Notes: generated by a model not told the origin, from the sequence alone. Positions 1 to 9,929 are shown, numbered from the stretch's first letter. The stretch is 64,000 bases of DNA from Siphonodentalium dalli (GCA_032622095.1 CP136064.1:126965605-127029604), one strand, 5' to 3'. Numbers and translations: made by a program.

Positions 1-480
1 ATCCCATGGCAAATTGCCAGAAATTATAGCCAAAATTATGAGCAAGGTGTTTATGGGACCAGTCAATGCATGGTAATTTCTTGTTTTCATAGTCAGGTTA
101 GACTCCTGCAAATCACAATTATTTTGTTGAATCAAACCTTGAAAGCAAGCAGTTAAACACCCTCCCCCTCCCAGATGTAGGCCTACATGTAGCTTCCATC
201 CATAGTTTAAAATATCATGGTACATGTACATCATCAATAAATCGCTCCAATTGTCAATGTTTGCATATTTTCTTGAGTGATCATTTATTAATTTACAACA
301 CTATTTCGTTTCCCCACCCCCCTCCCCCATCCATTGGAATTTGTTTTCTCTTTCATCTTATTGTTTGCATTTCTTTTCATTAAATTGTTTAATTTTGTTA
401 TAAAATTTATTTTCAAGTTATGAAACATGGATATATGGTTTTATAATGAGTAAAGAATATTGTACATATATTCATATAAA
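1..480. other. AT-rich DNA with no recognised gene
   Basis: I see no reading frame with protein-like composition and no clear repeat here, only AT-rich sequence with short pyrimidine runs (for example around 160-180 and 310-335). It could be intron or intergenic DNA. Confidence 0.5.
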
Positions 481-482
481 GA

Positions 483-1320
483 AGAAAAAATTTATTTGGT
501 AGTAAACTGAATACATCAACATGTACATTTATTTCCTTTTTAGGCTGACTTCGCCTGAAGGAATGGAGTTTGCTTCTAACGTGCCAGATATGTCTTGCAG
601 CTGCTAACTGTCAAAGGTACTCAATCCGAATTAAAGCTCGCAAATTACTATTTCCTTGGCTTCGGGTGTAAAAAATATTTGATTCGTGTCGAGGAACCCA
701 CACATCATAGCTTGGGGTGATCAGATATTGATGTTTGAAATCTATTATTTCAATTTTAAGTGGCCCAGTAATCTGTCGACGAGAAGAAATTATCTGACCA
801 GATAGCGGATGGAGATCGATAACTCTAAAATCGAGTCGCTTTTTTGTGTCAGTTATTTGACAACTGGCAAAAATCCGTTGAACAAAACGTTGATAAATAA
901 CAGGTTTTGGGTAATTTTATACTATACTTGACTCTGGTTAGGCTATAATAGCATTATTTTTGGGCAATTAATCGATTCTGATAACTGAAGTGGCATTTCA
1001 AAAAATGTTGTTGTTGGAATCTGATGATATGGGGACTGTCGAATCGGATTGAGTACCTTTAACCTCAGGTATATTCCATTCTGCAACTGATGTATCAGAA
1101 AAGGCATTCTTAATAGTTAAAAAATAAGTAAACAATAATTTGGTAGTAAACTCAATACATCAACATGTACATTTATTTCATTTTTAGGCTGACTTTGCCT
1201 GAAGGAATGAAGGATTGGAGTTTGCTTCTAGAATGCCAGATATGGCTTTCTGCTGCTATCTGTTAACCTCAGGTATATTCCATTCTGCAACTGATGTATC
1301 AGAAAATGCATTCTTAATAG
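483..1320 (+). repeat. Short direct duplication of host DNA, one copy split by a MITE
   Basis: About 190 bp occurs twice. Copy 1 is 483-614 continued at 1059-1130, and copy 2 is 1133-1320. Both contain the phrases TTTGGTAGTAAACT, CATCAACATGTACATTTATTTC, TTTTTAGGCTGACTT and CTCAGGTATATTCCATTCTGC in the same order. Copy 2 has an 8-bp insertion near 1210 and an uninterrupted TTAA at the point where copy 1 carries a 444-bp element. Each copy has a pyrimidine-rich stretch ending in AG before GCTGAC and a GT after CTCAG, so it could be a duplicated exon. However, the two copies do not share an open frame and no protein is recognisable. Confidence 0.8.
615..1058. mobile_element. TTAA-flanked MITE (piggyBac-like target site), 444 bp
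   Basis: The ends are inverted repeats, AGGTACTCAATCCGA at the left and TCGGATTGAGTACCT at the right. The right flank is TTAA (1059-1062) and the left flank is TCAA (611-614), a one-base decay of TTAA. The paralogous empty site in copy 2 of the host duplication reads CTGCTATCTG-TTAA-CCTCAGG near 1254-1270, which fixes both boundaries. A TTAA duplication is the hallmark of the piggyBac superfamily (established knowledge). No transposase is present, so the element is non-autonomous. A second member of the family lies at 19726-20194. Confidence 0.85.
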
Positions 1321-1321
1321 T

Positions 1322-1605
1322 TATACCCCCCACAACAAAGTTAGGGGGGGGGCTATACTGGAGTCAGCTCGTCATCCGTCCATCCGTCGTCTGTCCGTGG
1401 ACACAAATTTGTCCGGAGTTTTTTTTATCAATTTCCGTGAAACTTGGCACAGGCATCAACCACCATGGGAACCTGTGCACCTGCGATTATGACATCTGTC
1501 AGACTTTTTTTGGTGGAGTTATTCCCCCTTTTTCGACTTAGAAAATTTCTGCAACACGTATAATTTTGTCCAAGCTTTTATTCCTACATTTTTAGGTAAA
1601 TTTTT
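1322..1605 (+). repeat. Hairpin-capped repeat, family 2 (ATACCCCCC type)
   Basis: It begins with a C-run/G-run hairpin, ATACCCCCCACAACAAAG followed by TTAGGGGGGGG. Next comes a CATCCGTCCATCCGTCGTCTGTCCGTG run, then one monomer with the phrases CTTGGCACAGGCATCAACC, CCATGGGAACCTGTGCACC and GGAGTTATTCCCCCTTTTTCGACTTAG. The same monomer occurs twice at 4395-4825. No coding capacity is evident, and the 108-residue frame across it reads through the hairpin and is not protein-like. Confidence 0.75.
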
Positions 1606-2159
1606 AGCTCACCTGAGACAAAGTCTCCGGTGGAGCTATAGTCATCACTCCTCGTTCGTCGGCCATCCATCCGTCCATTCATCCGTCAACAATTCTTTGA
1701 ACATCTTCTCCTCTGATTCCATTGGACGGAATGGGTTCATATTTGGTGTGGATGTTCAAATGAGGTCACTGGGTCAATTAGTTGCGAAGCCAGGGCCATA
1801 ACTCTTTCCCTCCATAGTACTTCTTAAAATGACTTCTTGTCTAGAATCATTGGTCCGATTTAGCTTATATTTGGTATGAAGGGTTCTTGAATGACTGGGG
1901 TTCAGATTTGTTCAAATGATGTCACCAGGTTGATTAGTTGAGAAACCAGGGCCATAACTGTTCCTCCTTAGTAATTCTTAGAATGACATCTTATCAAGAA
2001 ACAGTGGGCCGATTTAGCTTATATTTGGTACTGAGGGAACTTGGGTGACTGGGAATCAGATTTGTTCAAATTGGCTCACTGGGTAAAATAGGGGCAGAGC
2101 CAGGGACATAACTCTAAAAACAACAAAATTACATTTTTGCATTTTGATCATTGATTTTT
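1606..2159 (+). repeat. Hairpin-capped repeat, family 1, copy a
   Basis: It starts with a 32-bp hairpin (1606-1637) with stem AGCTCACCTGAGAC paired to GTCTCCGGTGGAGCT. Next come TATAGTCATCAC, a CCATCCATCCGTCC run and AACAATTCTTTGAACATCTTC. Two or more monomers of about 130-140 bp follow, marked by GGTTCATATTTGGT, CAGATTTGTTCAAAT, AGGTCACTGGGTCAA and CCAGGGCCATAACTCT. The copy ends where the next hairpin starts. Confidence 0.8.
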
Positions 2160-3881
2160 AGCTCACCTGAGACAAAGTCTCCGGTGGAGCTATAGTCATC
2201 ACTCCTCGTCCGCCGTTCGTCCATCCATCCGTGAACAATTCTTTGAACATCTTCTCCTCTGAAACCGTAATGCCGAATTGGTTCATATTTGGTGTGGATG
2301 TTCCCTAGGTGACTGTCATTCAGATTTGTTCAAATGAGGTCACTATGTCAAATAGTTGCGAAACCAGGGCCATAACTATATTCCTCCTTGGTAATTCTTA
2401 TAACAACTTTTTGTCTAGAACCATTATGCCGATTTAGTTTATATTTGGTATGGATGGTCATTGAATGACTGGGGTTCAGATTTGTTCAAATGGGGTCATT
2501 GTGTCAAATAGGGGTGGAGCCAGGGACATAATTCCAAAAGAAAATAAAAAAAAAATTCAGATTGAACTCCTTGATCAAATTCATCAATTTAACATACAAA
2601 TTTTTTTTATCACCCTCCCCCACATGACCCAGACCCCCACCCTGCCCCCAACCAACAGCACTTCACCCCATCTCATCTCCTAACTCACAGGATCTCTCCC
2701 ACCAGCAGATTAAGTCAATTGTATTAGCTACAGACAGAGCGAGAGTTAATAGAAATACACAGTCATCAATTGAGATGTTTATGAGGCTGACAGGTGTGAA
2801 CTAATGCTTAGCTAGCACTCATGCCAGTGTGTGTTATTAAAATAAAATCAAAACAAATTATTGTTCTCTAACCTGAATTTAGTGTGTTTGGCATTTGCAG
2901 AATGAGGTCCCCAGAGGGTGAATTTGGTTATGCTACCCTGCACAGCAGGCTAACATCACCAAATACACTAGCCAGGGTCCTCATTCTGCTTAGGCCTCAT
3001 CTTCTGGGAAGTATATAGGCCCTTAAATTGACATTTTTACTTCCTTTTTTCCTTCTGTTTAGTTTCTATATCCCCTGATTTGTGAATATAAAATGCATAA
3101 TTGAGGTGCCAATGGGTGCACATCACCAACTTTAACTGGAGAACTTCAATCTGATGCTATGTCTCCCATAGCAGTTGAGGCCTAAACAGAATGAGGCCTC
3201 CAGAGGGTGAATTTGGTGATGCTAGCCCGCATTGCAGGATTGCGTCATTACATTCACCCTTTGGGGACCTCATTCTGCAAATGTCAGACACTATGTTCAG
3301 GCTTGACTGTTCGAATATTATTTTCTTAACCACCAGTATCCATCCAGTTGAACTCATTGTACCCTGATTTTGCAAAGAATACTTGGGGAGTATATTGGAT
3401 TGAATTTGTCAGTCTCTATGTCAGACTGTTCTCCCATCCATCTGTCATTATGTCTCTATCCGTCCATCAATTGTTTTCTTCTCCAGATACATATTAAAGA
3501 CCAAATGGGTTTATATATTTAGGTGTGGATGTCCCCCAGGTGACTCACAATCAGATTTGTTCAAATGAGTTCATCAGGTCAAATAGGTGAGAAGTCAGGG
3601 CCATAACTCTTTCCTTCCATAGTAATTCTTAAAACAATTTCTTCTCAAGAACCATCTGGACTATTTAGCTTATGTTTGGTATGGAGGGTCCTTCGGTGAC
3701 TGGGGTTTAGATTTGTTCAGATTTGGGGTCATTTTAGGAAAATAAGTTCAGTTCAACTCTTAAAATCCACTGTCTGAAATTACCAAATGAATGGATCTCA
3801 TAGATTGGGATTCACATTTGTTCAAATAGGGGCGGAGATAAGAGATTTAATTATCAACCAGCCACCCTACCTGTGCTTTTT
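2160..3881 (+). repeat. Hairpin-capped repeat, family 1, long composite copy b
   Basis: The 32-bp hairpin at 2160-2191 is followed by the same CGTCC-rich lead, then monomers to about 2560. A pyrimidine-rich segment (2590-2700) and an AT-rich segment follow, then a palindromic MITE (2872-3301), then further monomers at 3440-3840. The same order of monomer, pyrimidine-rich segment and MITE recurs at 15240-16880. That suggests a long composite unit that moved or duplicated as a whole. Confidence 0.65.
2872..3301. mobile_element. Palindromic MITE built from four inverted GAATGAGGTCCCC arms
   Basis: The outer ends are inverted repeats, CCTGAATTTAGTGTG at the left against CACTATGTTCAGG at the right. 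They are followed by GCATTTGCAGAATGAGG and its complement. Inside are two long hairpins, about 2898-2996 and 3188-3285. Each has arms of the form CAGAATGAGGTCCCCAGAG and GGTGAATTTGGTGATGCTA and their complements. A diverged copy is at 15787-16203. No coding capacity was seen and no target duplication was identified. Confidence 0.7.
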
Positions 3882-4260
3882 AGCTCACCTGAGACGACGT
3901 CTCCGGTGGAGCTATAGTCATCACGCCTCGTCTGTCCGTCCATCCGTCCGACAACAATTCTTTGAACATCTTCTCCTCTGATTCCATTGGACGGAATGGG
4001 TTCATATTTGGTGAGGATGTTCCCTAGGTGACTCACATTCAGATTTGTTCAAATGAGTTCACTTGGCGAAGCCAGGGCCATAACTCTTTCCCTCTATAGT
4101 ATTCTTAAAATGACTTCTCAAATACCATCAGGCTATATGGGTTCATATTTGGTATGAAGGATTCTTGGGTGACTGGGGTTCAGATTTGTTCAAATCAGGT
4201 TACTGTGTCAAATGTGGGCGGGGCCAGGGACATAACTCCAAATTTTTTTTTTTTAGATTT
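3882..4260 (+). repeat. Hairpin-capped repeat, family 1, copy c
   Basis: The hairpin at 3882-3913 has the stem AGCTCACCTGAGAC against GTCTCCGGTGGAGCT with loop GAC in place of AAA. It is followed by TATAGTCATCACGCCTCGTC, CCGTCCATCCGTCC and the usual CATCTTCTCCTCTGATTCC. Two monomers follow, ending in CAGGGACATAACTCC and a T-run. The opening is very similar to copy a, including the shared CATTGGACGGAATGGGTTC. Confidence 0.8.
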
Positions 4261-4276
4261 AACTCTTTAGATATCT

Positions 4277-4395
4277 ACTTCTTTTAAAGTGATTATGAAC
4301 AGTTCTGACTGTCGTGGTCTCCAGAGTCCCAGTCTTATCAGTCTTTGCAGTCTGGTGAGCGACCCCACAGTCATTGACTGTCTCGTTTTTTTTAA
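4277..4395 (+). repeat. Interspersed 110-bp module shared with 17265-17385
   Basis: The phrases TTCTTTTAAAGTGATTATGAA, AGTTCTGACTGT, CCCAGTCTTATCAGTC and GTGAGCGACCCCACAGTC appear here and at 17265-17385 in the same order with few differences. Here the module runs directly into family 2 monomers. At 17 kb it runs into the 0.57-kb duplicated block. It may be the tail of a longer repeat. Confidence 0.75.
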
Positions 4396-4825
4396 CTTGG
4401 CACAAATATTTAGTACCATGGGAACCTGTGCACCTGCGATTATGACGTCTGTCCGACATTTTTTGGTGGAGTTATCCCCATTTTCCGACTTAGAATTTTT
4501 TTTGCAACATGCCTCATAATTTTGTCCGAGCTTTTTATTTCTATATTTTTAGGTCAATATTTTTAAATCTTGGCACTGATATTTAGTACCATGAGAACCT
4601 GTGCACCCGCGATTATGATGTCCATCCGACTTTTGTTGTGGAGTTATTCCCCTTTTTCGACTTGCATAATTTTGTCGGAGCTTTTATTCCGACATTTTTC
4701 GGTCAATAGGTTTAAGATTACGGTTAGGTTTGTGCACCTGCAATGGGAACTGTTATTTTATCATTTTAACTAAATGTTTACTCACATGTGAAACATCTTA
4801 GTATTTTAAAAACACAGGGGGGTAT
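4395..4825 (+). repeat. Hairpin-capped repeat, family 2, two monomers and a terminal end
   Basis: Two monomers of about 180 bp share TTTAGTACCATG, GAACCTGTGCACC, GCGATTATGA and GTTATCCCC/GTTATTCCCC followed by TTTTCGACTT. The sequence closes with CACAGGGGGGTAT, the complement of the ATACCCCCC that opens the family 2 copy at 1322. The family may therefore have short C/G-rich terminal inverted repeats. The left end is missing here. Confidence 0.65.
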
Positions 4826-5440
4826 CCTTAGTCCCATTGGGACAGTCACACCTTATGGACTTGTTTGAGTGCGACAAAGTTATAAGTTAGTTCTTAGGCT
4901 ATATGCCAACATGGGGAATTTAGCATTCCACTAAAAAATCACCGAAAAATTCAAAGAAATTGATCGTACCACTCCATAGAAAACATCATTAGAACTATGC
5001 TCATTTCCCTGGCCGCTGTAGCTTCCTACTGTGCATGTCTTATAAGTCACAGCCGGCTACAGCTTTTTTGCTCAAATACACTCAACAATACGCCATATGG
5101 TATGGTATGAGTAAATTCCGCCGATGACTTGTCCGCGCACCCCCATCAGATGGGGTAGAATCCTACAATGTACTATATTATACAAACATGTTTTTATATC
5201 GTAAAGTCACACTAGACCTGAAATCGGCCTTTGACCTGCGCACAGTGGACCTCAAACTTGGATGAGCCTTTGATCTGTGTTGCGGCACATGTAAGCGAAC
5301 CCGCCGACGTTGCTGAAACGTCCCATTACTGCGTCACACATCGAATGCTACAATGTACTATATATACACACAGTTATGTAGATTGAAGAGAGATAACTCT
5401 ATTAAGCCATCACCTGGAATGTCAACTTTACACCCCCAAG
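4826..5440. other. No recognised feature
   Basis: This is ordinary mixed-composition DNA with no protein-like frame. The short phrases CTACAATGTACTATAT and TTATATCG/TTATGTAG recur weakly near 5160 and 5350, which may be the trace of an old duplication of about 190 bp. Confidence 0.4.
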
Positions 5441-5791
5441 GGAGGAATTTAGACAGGAATTTTGCCATTAATCTGTGGATCGTTGCCCACAGTATGGTTC
5501 TTTAACGTGCACACATGGTTGTATACGGGACAGGGACAGCCATTAACTTCCCCACCCGATAGAAGTTCATAGAACGGCGTGATCAAACCAGTGTTATCCC
5601 TGTACATGACACCGTGCGGGAGAGGATTACCGCTTAACGACACCTCAGCGAAGCATACACAGTACTTTATATAGGCACACTCAAAACTCCCGATTTTTGT
5701 TTTGTCGAGGATCGAGGTAAATCGATCCGGGGTCCAAGCGAAAATCTCTGGCCAATAGTCAAACACGCTAACCACTCAGCCACCACACTCC
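5441..5791 (-). mobile_element. tRNA-derived SINE, minus strand
   Basis: Read on the minus strand from about 5791, the sequence opens with GTGGCTGAGTGGTTAGCG, an excellent RNA polymerase III A box of Ser/Leu-tRNA type. About 45 bp later comes GGATCGATTTA, a decayed B box (consensus GGTTCGANTCC). The body continues through GTGCACGTTAAAGAACC near 5510, a phrase I associate with molluscan SINE bodies (recollection, not a search). It ends near TGTCTAAATTCCTCCC. A 108-residue open frame crosses the whole SINE but reads through the tRNA promoter, so I do not treat it as coding. Confidence 0.75.
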
Positions 5792-6034
5792 CATGAACAC
5801 ACTCCCATATCAACACAAACACGTGCTTCCGGTCAGCGAAGAGGTACGATAACTCGTGATCTTCCAGTCGTAATTTGACTTTTTGAAGAGTGGCGATGTG
5901 GCTTTGCGAAAAATATATAAATATATCAAAGATATCATTTATCTCGCGAGGTGAATCAGATAAAATGGAACCATGCGTACATAGTTTTGTTATCAGTGCG
6001 GTCGGTTGGTTTATAGATTGATTTTTTTAATTTA
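5792..6034. other. No recognised feature
   Basis: A short stretch between the SINE and a diverged transposon end. No coding sequence or repeat was identified. Confidence 0.35.
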
Positions 6035-6120
6035 AAACCAATAAAATGAACTTGGGTCGGGGTGTTTTGAAGACGGTCGGTCGGATTACGGGAAACACGC
6101 ATTCATTTTGTTTTGGCCTT
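6035..6120 (-). mobile_element. Diverged end of the AGGCCTAAAA-type TIR element
   Basis: The order CCAATAAAA, GGGTCGGGG, GGTCGGTCGG, TTACGGGAAACA and GGCCT matches, in reverse complement, the left end of the complete element at 48324-49833. That end reads GTTTCCGCTAACCCGACC, then CCCCGACCC, then TTTTTATTGG. Only this end is recognisable. The opposite end was not found upstream, so I read it as a truncated relic. Confidence 0.5.
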
Positions 6121-7000
6121 ATTTCTAGTATTTGGAAGTTAACTGTTATTTGTTGACCTCCTTTTAAATGACATGTGAATGCACAAAAAATTGTGCTTTA
6201 TAAAACAAACAGATATCAATATAATGAGAAATTATTCCAGTGATAATACAATGGCACTGATTATTATGATTTCCAATGGTATTTTTGCTTGTTTTTCCAA
6301 ATATAGATATAGATGTACAAAACATGACAAACTCTGAATATTACTGTTTGGTTATAATTAATTTGGGGCACCCAAACTTCAGCCCCCAAACCTATTGTAA
6401 CAGGTCGGGTGGCCTAGATATGTGTGTGATATATGAATCTAATTAAGCGTGGGTGGTACATGTATATACTGGAAATTTTCAACTTTCCCCTTTATCATTC
6501 CATTAACTTCTGTAAGAATTATGCCTCGTGTCCAAGCTGAGCTACAATATCATTAACACTTTTATTAATGTATATCATCTCCTTTGTCCATTATTTGCAG
6601 GTAGGAACGTGTTTGGAATTCATTGGAACTACAGAGAAGAAGTTCAACACGAACACCTAATATTGCGATTCCGGGCTCTGAGCTTGAGATGGCACAGTTT
6701 GATGATCTTACTAAGAATTAAAGGTTCAACATCGTACCAACAGGTTAACCAGATCACCAGCATATATCCGTCAAAGTTGTATCAAAGTGGATGTCTAGCT
6801 GGAAAGTCTCTAACATGGTGACAAGGATGATCATCATCCAATCCAAGACAACTGTTTTATAGTCTCGTGTTGGCCTCCCTTTTCATGATGTAATTTACAT
6901 TGAACAACGTTATGGAGAGAGCGATAGGAGATTTCTGACATTTTCTGCTGATCATTCTTCAGAATAAGTTTAAATTTCTGTGAATGACCAGGACCGTTAT
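6121..7000. other. No recognised feature
   Basis: AT-rich DNA. A 97-codon frame at 6528-6821 shows no domain, signal or compositional feature that would support a gene. Confidence 0.4.
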
Positions 7001-7143
7001 GTTATTTTGGTGGATTGATGATAACATGGTGACATTGACAGCTTCCTGCCTATGTTCGACCTCGTTGCTTCGCAACTCAGTTGAACATAACCACCCCAAG
7101 CCATCAGGGTCATACCATGTTATTGTCAGTCCACCAAAATAAC
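7001..7143. mobile_element. Nested palindrome, small foldback MITE
   Basis: The outer arms are 7001-7033 and 7109-7143, with GTTATTTTGGTGGATTGA paired against TCAGTCCACCAAAATAAC. The arms continue with GATAACATGGTGAC against GTCATACCATGTTAT. Inside is a second hairpin formed by TATGTTCGACCTCGTTGC and GCAACTCAGTTGAACATA. The locus is short, symmetrical and without coding capacity, as expected of a foldback or MITE. No target duplication could be assigned. Confidence 0.7.
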
Positions 7144-7147
7144 TTAT

Positions 7148-7235
7148 AATAATACAGAAAATATGTATATCTTTCAATTTTTGTACCATTTAATAATACA
7201 GAAAATATGTATATCTTTCAATTTTTGTACCATTT
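7148..7235 (+). repeat. Perfect 44-bp tandem duplication
   Basis: The unit beginning AATAATACAGAAAATATGTA occurs at 7148-7191 and again at 7192-7235, apparently without differences. It directly abuts the palindrome at 7001-7143. A recent slippage or repair event at the edge of the foldback is a plausible cause. Confidence 0.9.
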
Positions 7236-8827
7236 AATTAAATAAGCTGATATTGTCATCACAGGGATAATTGAAGCTGAAATTAAAGGTTGAAAATCTG
7301 TGATAACGGATGAAATTGCCTTTTTTCAGTGCAATGTTTTCCTCGTCAGAAACCAGACCTGTTGATATAATGTTATAAAAAAACATTTACCAGGTAAATA
7401 TTGAAACTGGGAGCCCTAATTTGGTTAGTTTAAACCTGATCATATTTGTATATTAATTTTGTCTTTAAAGCGAAAAATGTCACGACTTATCTCCCCATAT
7501 TTTTTTACATCACTGATTGAGGTTAAAGCATTCGCAGTCTAAGTCTAAGTCTACATATATGTTTTCTTTTTCAAAGTGTATCTTATAATCTTCTTTGAAC
7601 ACAGAGCAAATGGTAGAATTTGTTAAGAGAAAGAAGTCTCAAAATTGTTTTCAAAATCTGATATGATCAAATAGACAATGTTGGGGCTATCTGGGCTATA
7701 ACAGGCCTATTGTGCCATCAATGCGAATATTACTCTTGTGAAATAGTATTCCTTGAACTATCATTATATATAGGATGGATTCTCACCTAACTGAAAAGAG
7801 AGTAAGTTACACAAACTTTGCATTTCCACGTCGTAGGATCATGGCATATTAATATGTAGGGGCATAGAACACTCTAAACTGTTGCATGTCACCTTTAAGA
7901 GTTTCTTTCTATTATTTCATGTATTAATTTCACTATCATCGAGATGTACAAAGCTTGTGTATTATACAATGTACACCAGTTCTAATTGAAATTACACTCT
8001 TGAACAAGCTATGCATTACAGAGTCTAAAGAAAATATCTGGAAATTCCATTACCGCCAAGAATCTTTATGTTAGTGTCAGTCAATCACAACACTTAAAGT
8101 GATGAAGCCAATCAGTCGATTGATGATATTCAGGGAACTCCCAGAGTTTCTCGACACATAGCTAAAATAGCATAATCAATCTCTTGTCATATCTGGTCAC
8201 ATTGATAATTTCACAGTTAGCACCCATTTTCTTATCCGCCAAAACGAAAGTGACAGGAGATAACATTCATAAAACATTCATAAAACTGTGCGCTTTGATG
8301 TCATATGGCAGGAATTTCATGCTTGAGGTAAGAATAATATTTTCCATCATGACCTGGCATGTGTGATGGAAAGATCTCACCCCGAGGGGTCAGATATTGC
8401 GGCCGAACACAAGGCGTCCAGACCAAATATCTGACCCTGAAGATGACTTTTTTCTATGCCCATATCCCGACCCAAGTCATGATGGATTATTTTTCTCCCA
8501 AATCAAGAGCCTCATACAAGCTAGGTTAATAGGTTTGAGTGAAATATACATGTCTCATGCAAACGACATGGCTATGTTATCATTGGTCTAGACATGAATT
8601 CTGAGAAACCTGGTATGAATTTCTGAGAAATGCGTGTATTGATATGAACTGAGTTTGCCAAGAGAAATGTCCTTACCATGGAAAGTTGAACATGTTTCTG
8701 GTTATTTGACAGAAAAAATTAATGTTTTGAAGTGTTTGACAATTTGTTGCTACAATAACATTTTTCAAAAGTCTACCCACTTCGTTAATTAGGTGATTGA
8801 CATTTTCTTTGACTGCATATAAGACAT
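7236..8827. other. No recognised gene, AT-rich
   Basis: No protein-like frame or strong repeat was seen. Near 8380-8440 there is a weak palindrome, GGGGTCAGATATT against AATATCTGACCC, which could be a small MITE remnant. Confidence 0.4.
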
Positions 8828-9173
8828 CAGTCCTTCCCACGAGGAAAACACAGCGAGAGCATTTATTTGCTCCCGTAATTCAGAAGATGGGTGTAATATT
8901 GCACCCATACTATAATTGTAAGTTGGGTTTTTCTAAAACAAAAAGTCATTGTGGAATAGACCTATGTCTAGTTACACTTTAATATGCCATTGTTGAACTG
9001 AGTTGGTAAAGGATCTAATTAAACTTTCAAACAGTTCACTATTGACCCAACAATTACAGTCTCCATTAGTATTTTGAGATGAGGGATGGGTGTGAATTTT
9101 AGCACCCGTCATTTGAAAATTATGAGTGCGTATAGGTGCGAGTGCAATCACTCCTATCTCCTGGGAAGGACTG
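8828..9173. mobile_element. 346-bp MITE with AGACAT target duplication
   Basis: The ends are inverted repeats, CAGTCCTTCCCACGAG and CTCCTGGGAAGGACTG. They are directly flanked by AGACAT at 8822-8827 and 9174-9179, a 6-bp target-site duplication. Internal GGGTGTAATATTGCACCC and GGTGCTAAAATTCACACCC (the latter read on the minus strand) give extra subterminal symmetry. There is no transposase. The superfamily is uncertain. Confidence 0.75.
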
Positions 9174-9179
9174 AGACAT

Positions 9180-9920
9180 GAGGTGTTTTTTGCTTCAAGT
9201 GGACTACATATTGTCAAAATTATATAATTTTTTTTTTTTTGCTTAGCCACGTGCATGAGCCGAGGCAATTCTGCTCGACTGAAATGGTATGAAATAGACA
9301 ATAATACTATTTCTGATGCCATGCACTTGGTGTCTCGAAGCTCTTAATAAGTAATATGGGAGAGTGGCTCCGCCCAGTTGTGACGAGGGATACTAATATT
9401 ACCATGCCCGCAATGTTTACTGGGTTGAAGACAGAAATGTCTGAAGGGTGCTTCCATCTGTTTTTTATTGGTTAAAACTTTATATTATTTCGGACATGTC
9501 TATATTCTTTGGAATTATTTATAGAGTGCTGTGTAGTCCACAAGCTAAAACACACAAACAAATATATTATTATTATAGTTCTAACAGAAGGGCATGGAAC
9601 AAATTTCATATAAATGATAGACCCATTAGTGCAAGCTCCTATTAGTACTAGTACAGTGTTACATGGAATGAACATACATAGATGCATAAATAATTTTATT
9701 GCAAAATCTAGTGAACATTTCTGAGAACATTAAAGACCTTCATTTCTCTTATTATTCATGGTAAGAAAAATGGTGTTGTAATTAAATCAAGCTGAAACCA
9801 TAAATGCTCTGAACTATGTTTTTATTATTTTTGGATTTTTTAAATAAATAATTAAATTGTTATCTCCATTGTTATTTGATCCACATGTGCAAATCAATCT
9901 ATACATTTAAAGGTTCTTTT
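9180..9920. other. No recognised feature
   Basis: AT-rich DNA with a T-run at 9230-9240. No coding sequence or repeat family was recognised. Confidence 0.4.
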
Positions 9921-9929
9921 TGGCTTAGA

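Noticed and set aside
1215-1541. 108-residue plus-strand frame
   Set aside because: It runs from the host duplication through the C/G hairpin of repeat family 2, so it is chimeric and repeat-derived.
5449-5775. 108-residue open frame on the minus strand
   Set aside because: It is a read-through of the tRNA-derived SINE, including its polymerase III promoter.
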